A stretch of DNA of 64,000 bases from Loripinus fragilis (taxonomy: Eukaryota; Mollusca; Bivalvia; Lucinida; Lucinidae). Of the stretch, positions 57,301 through 64,000 are shown piece after piece; within the stretch, counting starts at the first letter, position 1; every line of letters starts with the position of its first letter. A model generated the notes under the pieces. That model saw only the letters and a program-made list of their open reading frames with translations, had not been told where the DNA came from and made no database searches. Location: positions 128,896,375 through 128,960,374 of the forward strand of contig OZ026515.1 in the NCBI GenBank assembly GCA_964019695.1. Reading direction: 5' to 3'. The position numbers were made by a program, and so were the translations under genes.

Positions 57301-60300
57301 ATTTGAATGTTGGATTGAGTTTGATATTCGATATTCGACATTCGATTTGAATGTTGGATTTAGTTTGATATTCGACATTCAAAATTTGAATGTGAGATTG
57401 AGTTTGATATTCGATATTCGACATTCGATCTGAATGTTGGATTCAGTTTGATATTCGATATTCAACATTCGATTTGAATGTTGGATTGAGTTTGATATTC
57501 GATATTCGACATTCAAAATTTGAATGTGAGATTGAGTTTGATATTCGATATTCGACATTCGATTTGAATGTTGGATTTAGTTTGATATTCGATATTCGAC
57601 ATTCGATTTGAATGTTGGATTTAGTTTGATATTCGATATTCGACATTCAAAATTTGAATGTGAGATTGAGTTTGATATTCGATATTCGACATTCGATTTG
57701 AATGTTGGATTTAGTTTGATATTCGATATTCAACATTCGATTTGAATGTTGGATTGAGTTTGATATTCGATATTCGACATTCGATTTGAATGTTGGAGTT
57801 AGTTTGATATTCGACATTCAAAATTTGAATGTGAGATTGAGTTTGATATTCGATATTCGACATTCGATCTGAATGTTGGATTCAGTTTGATATTCGATAT
57901 TCAACATTCGATTTGAATGTTGGATTGAGTTTGATATTCGATATTCGACATTAAAAATTTGAATGTGAGATTGAGTTTGATATTCGATATTCGACATTCG
58001 ATTTGAATGTTGGATTTAGTTTGATATTCGATTTTCAACATTCGATTTGAATGTTGGATTGAGTTTGATATTCGATATTCGACATTCGATTTGAATGTTG
58101 GATTTAGTTTGATATTCGATGTTCAACATTCGATTTGAATGTTGGATTGAGTTTGATATTCGATATTCGACATTCGATTTGAATGTTGGATTTAGTTTGA
58201 TATTCGATATTCGACATTCAAAATTTGAATGTGAGATTGAGTTTGATATTCGATATTCGACATTCGATCTGAATGTTGGATTCAGTTTGATATTCGATAT
58301 TCAACATTCGATTTGAATGTTGGATTGAGTTTGATATTCGATATTCGACATTCGATTTGAATGTTGGATTCAGTTTGATATTCGATATTCGACATTCAAA
58401 ATTTGAATGTGAGATTGAGTTTGATATTCGATATTCGATATTCGATTTGAATGTTGGATTTAGTTTGATATTCGATATTCGACATTCAATTTGAATGTTG
58501 GATTTAGTTTGATATTCGATATTCGACATTCAAAATTTGAATGTGAGATTGAGTTTGATATTCGATATTCGACATTCGATTTGAATGTTGGATTTAGTTT
58601 GATATTCGATATTCAACATTCGATTTGAATGTTGGATTGAGTTTGATATTCGATATTCGACATTCGATTTGAATGTTGGATTTAGTTTGATATTCGATAT
58701 TCGACATTCAAAATTTGAATGTGAGATTGAGTTTGATATTCGATATTCGACATTCGATTTGAATGTTGGATTTAGTTTGATATTCGATATTCAACATTCG
58801 ATTTGAATGTTGGATTGAGTTTGATATTCGATATTCGACATTCGATTTGAATGTTGGATTTAGTTTGATATTCGATATTCGACATTCGAAATTTGAATGT
58901 GAGATTGAGTTTGATATTCGATATTCGACATTCGATTTGAATGTTGTATTTAGTTTGATATTCGATATTCAACATTCGATTTGAATGTTGGATTGAGTTT
59001 GATATTCGATATTCGACATTCGATTTGAATGTTGGATTTAGTTTGATATTCGATATTCGACATTCAAAATTTGAATGTGAGATTGAGTTTGATATTCGAT
59101 ATTCGACATTCGATTTGAATGTTGGATTTAGTTTGATATTCGATATTAAACATTCGATTTGAATGTTGGATTCAGTTTGATATTCGATATTCGACATTCA
59201 AAATTTGAATGTGAGATTGAGTTTGATATTCGATATTCGACATTCGATCTGAATGTTGGATTCAGTTTGATATTCGATATTCAACATTCGATTTGAATGT
59301 TGGATTGAGTTTGATATTCGATATTCGACATTCAAAATTTGAATGTGAGATTGAGTTTGATATTCGATATTCGACATTCGATTTGAATGTTGGATTTAGT
59401 TTGATATTCGATATTCAACATTCGATTTGAATGTTGGATTGAGTTTGATATTCGATATTCGACATTCGATTTGAATGTTGAATTTCGTTTGATATTCGAT
59501 ATTCGACATTCAAAATTTGAATGTGAGATTGAGTTTGATATTCGATATTCGACATTCGATTTGAATATTGGATTTAGTTTGATTTTCGATATTCAACATT
59601 CGATTTGAATGTTGGATTGAGTTTGATATTCGATATTCGACATTCGATTTGAATGTTGGATTTAGTTTGATATTCGATATTCGACATTCAAAATTTGAAT
59701 GTGAGATTGAGTTTGATATTCGATATTCGACATTCGATCTGAATGTTGGATTCAGTTTGATATTCGATATTCAACATTCGATTTGAATGTTGGATTGAGT
59801 TTGATATTCGATATTCGACATTCAAAATTTGAATGTGAGATTGAGTTTGATATTCGATATTCGACATTCGATTTGAATGTTGGATTTAGTTTGATATTCG
59901 ATATTCAACATTCGATTTGAATGTTGGATTGAGTTTGATATTCGATATTCGACATTCGATTTGAATGTTGAATTTCGTTTGATATTCGATATTCGACATT
60001 CAAAATTTGAATGTGAGATTGAGTTTGATATTCGATATTCGACATTCGATTTGAATATTGGATTTAGTTTGATTTTCGATATTCAACATTCGATTTGAAT
60101 GTTGGATTGAGTTTGATATTCGATATTCGACATTCGATTTGAATGTTGGATTGAGTTTGATATTCGATATTTGACATTCAAAATTTGAATGTGAGATTGA
60201 GTTTGATATTCGATATTCGACATTCGATCTGAATGTTGGATTCAGTTTGATATTCGATATTCAACATTCGATTTGAATGTTGGATTGAGTTTGACATTCG

Positions 60301-61447
60301 ATATTCGACATTCGATTTGAATGTTGGATTCAGTTTGATATTCGATATTCGACATTCAAAATTTGAATGTGAGATTGAGTTTGATATTCGATATTCGACA
60401 TTCGATTTGAATGTTGGATTTAGTTTGATATTCGATATTCGACATTCAATTTGAATGTTGGATTTAGTTTGATATTCGACATTCAAAATTTGAATGTGAG
60501 ATTGAGTTTGATATTCGATATTCGACATTCGATTTGAATGTTGGATTGAGTTTGATATTCGATATTCGACATTCAAAATTTGAATGTGAGATTGAGTTTG
60601 ATATTCGATATTTGACATTCGATTTGAATGTTGGATTGAGTTTGATATTCGATATTCAACATTCGATTTGAATGTCGGATTAAGTTTGATATTCGATATT
60701 CGACATTCGATTTGAATGTTGGATTTAGTTTGATATTCGATATTCGACATTCAAAATTTGAATGTGAGATTGAGTTTGATATTCGATATTCGACATTCGA
60801 TTTGAATGTTGGATTTAGTTTGATATTCGATATTCAACATTCGATTTGAATGTGAGATTGAGTTTGATATTCGATATTCAACATTCGATTTGAATGTTGG
60901 ATTGAGTTTGATATTCGATATTCGACATTAGATTTGAATGTTGGATTGAGTTTGATATTCGATATTCGACATTCAAAATTTGAATGTGAGATTGAGTTTG
61001 ATATTCGATATTCGACATTCGTTTTGAATGTTGGATTTAGTTTGATATTCGATATTCAACATTCGATTTGAATGTTGGATTGAGTTTGATATTCGATATT
61101 CGACATTCGATTTGAATGTTGGATTTAGTTTGATATTCGATATTCGACATTCAAAATTTGAATGTGAGATTGAGTTTGATATTCGATATTCGACATTCGA
61201 TCTGAATGTTGGATTCAGTTTGATATTCGATATTCAACATTCGATTTGAATGTTGGATTGAGTTTGATATTCGATATTCGACATTCAAAATTTGAATGTG
61301 AGATTGAGTTTGATATTCGATATTCGACATTCGATTTGAATGTTGGATATAGTTTGATATTCGATATTCAACATTCGATTTGAATGTTGGATTGAGTTTG
61401 ATATTCGATATTCGACATTCAAAATTTGAATGTTGAATGTTGAATAT
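54371..61447 (-). repeat. Satellite array, right arm, 44/46-bp monomers
   Basis: About 159 monomers, the reverse complement of the left arm. Type B monomers (CATTCAAAATTTGAATG) punctuate type A in blocks of 3 to 5, again giving 134- to 222-bp higher-order blocks. Variants such as GATCTGAATGTTGGATTCAG recur at regular places, so long blocks have been copied as a unit; for example 59165-59580 resembles 59690-60060. Frames up to 190 codons on the - strand result from deletions that keep the reading frame and are not genes. Confidence 0.97.
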
Positions 61448-61474
61448 CGAACATCTAACCAAATTTTGATTGCT

Positions 61475-61483
61475 TCTTTTGTA
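61475..61483 (+). repeat. 9-bp target-site duplication, right, of the giant element
   Basis: TCTTTTGTA, identical to 41233-41241. Confidence 0.8.
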
Positions 61484-61676
61484 TCACTGTTTTACCAAGA
61501 TTTCCGACTTTACACGATAAAAGTTTCCGTAATCTGGTTATGATACCCAACATATTCCCCAAATATGAAGCGAATTGGGCATTTATTATTACTTATGCAA
61601 CAAAAATACGTAAAATTGTTTTTGAAATGCTGCCTGGTATCTGATCCAATATAAAGTCTTTGATTTGTTGTTTTTG

Positions 61677-61677
<1 letters not shown>

Positions 61678-61727
<50 letters not shown>
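61678..61727. repeat. (TTA)n microsatellite acting as intron end
   Basis: About 16 TTA/ATT units run straight into TTCAG, forming the polypyrimidine-poor 3' end of intron 1. Length changes here could affect splicing of exon 2. It also creates meaningless poly-Tyr and poly-Asn frames. Confidence 0.95.
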
Positions 61728-61729
<2 letters not shown>

Positions 61730-61804
61730 AGGACTACAGCTGTGCTGGAAGCGCAGGCGACACTCCTGACGCCACACATACCAAAGGACCGGACCAGAAC
61801 TTAG
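61730..61804 (+). CDS. Secreted protein gene, exon 2
   Basis: Acceptor TTATTCAG| precedes a 75-base exon ending ...AACTTAG|GTAAGT. With the C from exon 1 it encodes Q-DYSCAGSAGDTPDATHTKGPDQNL, hydrophilic with one cysteine. Entry and exit are both phase 1, so it could be skipped without frame loss. The G left over joins GA of exon 3 to make glycine. GC content is clearly higher than in the surrounding intron. No domain recognised. Confidence 0.6.
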   Translation, partial: RTTAVLEAQATLLTPHIPKDRTRT

Positions 61805-62670
61805 GTAAGTTTTACTACACGTACAATGTACAAGCGTTGCAAGCCGAATGTCCTTTCCCACGCCAGAGAACCAACGATAATCCATTTATGTACACTGTAT
61901 TCCATTCTATGAGCAACAGCTTTACAACTACTACTTGGCACGATGCTGTTTTCATTTGGAATTATCACTTAGTTAGTTTTGTCCATTCTGGCTCAAATGA
62001 AGCCTTTAAATTTTTAAACTACTGTAGTATAGCCCTTCAAATGGAACAGTTTTTTGGCAATAACATTAAATCTAAAATGGGAATTTTAAATCTAATTCGA
62101 AAAATAAATTTTAGCCAAAAAACCCTAACCAAAAATATTGAAGTTTGTATACGTTTTCATAAATGCTGTGGTAGGATAGAATTTTAACAATCTTAATGTT
62201 CTATGCCGAATAACATACCCCTCTTGTACCTTGAGCGTTATGGATCAATGACTATCAGTTGAACATAAAGCCATGTGTATACTAGTATAAGACAATCTAC
62301 AACAATGCATCAGTGGGTTTTAAATGTAGCTGCACATTGGCTTGCGTTGTTGTTTATCAGCATAGGCATGCGCTATATCACTGAACTATCGCTCAACTCA
62401 TGTGGATCTTGTAAAGCTAATATGAAGCTGGATATAAAAGTGACAAAGATCAGTGAAGAATAATTCGAGAATAAAATATTAAGAAAAATAGTACCTTTTT
62501 TACAGCCAGGTACACCAAAACTGTACATGTTGTGCCCTCATTGACTGCAACTAAGCAGCGATGACTTCGCTTCTCGAGTACATTCGTTATACATGTATAT
62601 CGTGTTTCCTGTTGCTTTTCTATCAGGGGCGTTTGAGAACCTTTGACATTACGATTCTATTGTTTCTCAG
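61805..62670 (+). other. Intron 2 of the secreted protein gene
   Basis: 866 bases, GT...AG, ending in the pyrimidine-rich 'ttctattgtttctcag'. AT-rich; no feature recognised. Confidence 0.55.
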
Positions 62671-62838
62671 GATTTAACTATGTGGCCGAGCATCCCAAGT
62701 ATACGGTCGGCTGTTGCGCCGTGATCACTCATTGGAATGTAAAAGCTGGAAAGGAGGGGACGTTACAGCTTCAGATTTGGCGACGCCTCTCTAACACAAA
62801 CTATCAAATGATTGGAGAGAATTATTGTATTATAACAA
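62671..62838 (+). CDS. Secreted protein gene, exon 3: beta-rich extracellular module
   Basis: A 168-base exon between TTTCTCAG| and |GTAAGT. It encodes (G)FNYVAEHPKYTVGCCAVITH, then WNVKAGKEGTLQLQIWRRL, then SNTNYQMIGENYCIIT. The alternating hydrophobic pattern, the adjacent CC and a GTLxLQxWR...YxxIGEN core look like a beta-sandwich module that I associate with secreted lophotrochozoan proteins but cannot name. It leaves in phase 1, so the three exons total 104 codons plus one base and the gene continues right. Strong splice sites, high GC and an uninterrupted frame support it. Confidence 0.75.
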
Positions 62839-62889
62839 GTAAGTAAAGGGGGCTGGGTGAACTAGTAACTAGTTATAGATGATAGTGTC
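62839..62889. other. Start of intron 3
   Basis: GTAAGT donor and AT-rich sequence up to the MITE. Confidence 0.5.
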
Positions 62890-63139
62890 CATGCGCGGAT
62901 CCAGATTGTTTTGTCAGAGGGAGTCCAAATTTGAAAACGTTTATTTTTAGTCGATTAGGGGAGGGAGGATACAAATACCACTATAAGCGGGCCATCATCG
63001 GTCCGGCAGCGAAACGCCATTTAAATGGCGTTTCGCTGATGTGCCGATGATGGCCTACCTCTGAATGAATGTTTGCATTTTTTGGGGATCCGGAGCAGTA
63101 TTGTTAAGGAACCCCTGCCCCCATCTGGATCCGCGCATG
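62890..63139 (-). mobile_element. MITE, family B, copy 2
   Basis: 250 bases with ends CATGCGCGGATCCAGA and TCTGGATCCGCGCATG in inverted orientation. GTGTC flanks it at 62885-62889 and 63140-63144, a candidate 5-bp duplication. The centre CGAAACGCCATTTAAATGGC + GTTTCG is a perfect palindrome. It is the inverse of 13170-13445. Confidence 0.85.
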
Positions 63140-63144
63140 GTGTC

Positions 63145-64000
63145 TTTCCAACGTCAACCGTCAACTGAATTTATTGTATCATGTTCATGTACACTTGCGT
63201 ATATTAAACCAATTGAGCCACTGACTGTTAATGACATCCTTACTCCAGCACCACAAACCAAATGGCTTTCCCGTCAGCATCATCAAACTATTGGAAATTC
63301 TTATTTGAAATTAAAAGAACATAAAGGGTGTTAAGAAAGTTTGTTCAGCTCTTCATCATAGAATTTCGAATAATTTAAAAGGTAATTATGCAGAAAAATC
63401 GCATTTTCAATTGGCCTATTATTCCTTGTGATGCTCTATAGTCTTGTCATCGTGTCTGACATCGATTGTCTTCACACAATTACGTTTAATTCGGGTACTG
63501 TCTTTTAGTTGATCTAGAATAATCTGTTATTTTCCCAAAAAGTGGCATTTATTATTTTGGATGGTTCTTTACAGCCATGTAGTTTAGTAAACGTACTTAA
63601 AGCTTATATAAGGTGCCTAACCACTCCATTTATGGTTTCTTAACCAATTAGAAAATATTCTTATCACTATGGCCAGGACATGACAAGGGTTCTTTTTCAT
63701 ATACCCCCATTTTGCTCCTCGAGCCTAAAACTTTCCTGGTGGTAAGTAGTACTTATGCCACTTTGGATCCAACTTTCAAAAAAAGGTCCCTAATGACCAT
63801 ACATAATCGTGTAAAAAGGTCCTTTTTAACCAAACAAATGGATGTTGTAGAATTATAGCATCAAGTTTAAGGTCACTCTTGTAATGACGTCATTTTCTAT
63901 TTTCAGTGACTGACATGTTCAGACCTGTTTATCTATATTTAGACATTATGACCTCTTACACTCTGAGCCCTTTTTTCTGACACGTATTCAGACAGCTGTG
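63145..64000. other. Probable intron 3 continuing past the window
   Basis: AT-rich, no supported exon. An acceptor-like TTTTCTATTTTCAG at about 63893-63906 leads into a short frame ending at TGA near 63980, not convincing as an exon. Confidence 0.4.

Larger units (their letters stand above)
41242..61474. mobile_element. 20.2-kb giant fold-back element with satellite arms
   Basis: Both ends read AGCAATCAAAATTTGGTTAG inward, then ATGTTCGATATTCAACATTC, then the satellite; about 90 outer bases appear identical. The left arm is about 3.8 kb (41263-45050) and the right arm about 7.1 kb (54371-61447), arranged as inverted arrays of one 44/46-bp satellite. TCTTTTGTA is duplicated at both borders. 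The 9.3-kb centre contains only other repeats and no transposase. The architecture is that of Drosophila FB or sea-urchin TU fold-back elements, whose MULE-type members make 8-9-bp duplications, but this is larger than any I recall. It lies inside the first intron of the secreted-protein gene. The alternative is a chromosomal inversion of a satellite, which would not give the 9-bp duplication. Confidence 0.75.

Noticed and set aside
60178..60750. 190-codon frame on the - strand of the right arm
   Set aside because: It is again satellite sequence in which monomer deletions happen to keep the frame. No start context or conservation beyond the repeat.
41263..61447. CRISPR array
   Set aside because: The repeats have no unique spacers, units are contiguous, and the genome is eukaryotic.
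61589..61885. Poly-Asn frame (- strand) and poly-Tyr frame (+ strand) near 61.7 kb
   Set aside because: Both are read-through of the (TTA)n microsatellite; only the part after 61730 on the + strand is accepted, as exon 2.
63893..63982. Possible last exon after TTTTCTATTTTCAG with a stop near 63980
   Set aside because: The encoded 24 residues look unlike the preceding exon, GC content does not rise, and many similar acceptors occur by chance in AT-rich DNA.

Overview
The window looks like nuclear DNA of a mollusc, most likely a heterodont bivalve. It is AT-rich, gene-poor and packed with nested transposable-element remnants. It has tRNA-derived SINEs with a 'cctTGAGCAAGACAC'-type body, an RTE-like LINE tail ending in GACGGACGGAC repeats, and a MITE beginning TGAGCCRYGACATGAG, all of which I associate with clam and dreissenid genomes. 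The taxon is inference; no single-copy marker was recognised.

Genes: one protein-coding gene is supported, on the + strand. It has a signal-peptide exon (39753-39822), an exon of 75 bases (61730-61804) and an exon of 168 bases (62671-62838). All three are joined in phase 1 with consensus GTAAGT donors, and the gene runs past the right edge. It would encode a small secreted or extracellular protein I cannot name. Its first intron is about 21.9 kb, almost all of it one giant inverted-repeat element. A decayed von Willebrand A-like exon lies at 34.2 kb. Everything else coding-like is retroelement debris.

Layout: 1-2240 holds a tandem array of about 740-bp units; 5990-7730 holds a related array in inverse orientation carrying RFX X-box palindromes. 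7.9-8.65 kb is a reverse-transcriptase tail. 9.3-12.2 kb holds about 185-bp repeats with ATGCAAAT octamers. 12.84 kb is a SINE and 13.17 kb a MITE. 13863-18142 is a fold-back element whose ends are 43-bp hairpin repeats, flanked by a 9-bp duplication. 18.66-20.16 kb is another inverted-repeat element with a smaller one inside. 21.2-22.8 kb is LINE debris. 25.25-33.3 kb contains two Penelope-like reverse-transcriptase copies on the - strand, broken by at least three insertions, one of them a 2.9-kb element lying exactly between AAA and TTT with no duplication (a Spy-type signature). 33.5-37.3 kb holds three MITEs and another retroelement tail.

41242-61474 is the centrepiece: a 20.2-kb element whose arms (about 3.8 and 7.1 kb) are inverted arrays of a 44/46-bp satellite, with near-identical ends and a 9-bp duplication (TCTTTTGTA). 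Inside it sits a third 9-bp-duplication fold-back element (48618-50444). Three unrelated-looking elements with iterated inverted ends and the same duplication length suggest that one Mutator/FB-like transposase activity has repeatedly moved satellite-ended DNA here. No transposase is visible in the window.
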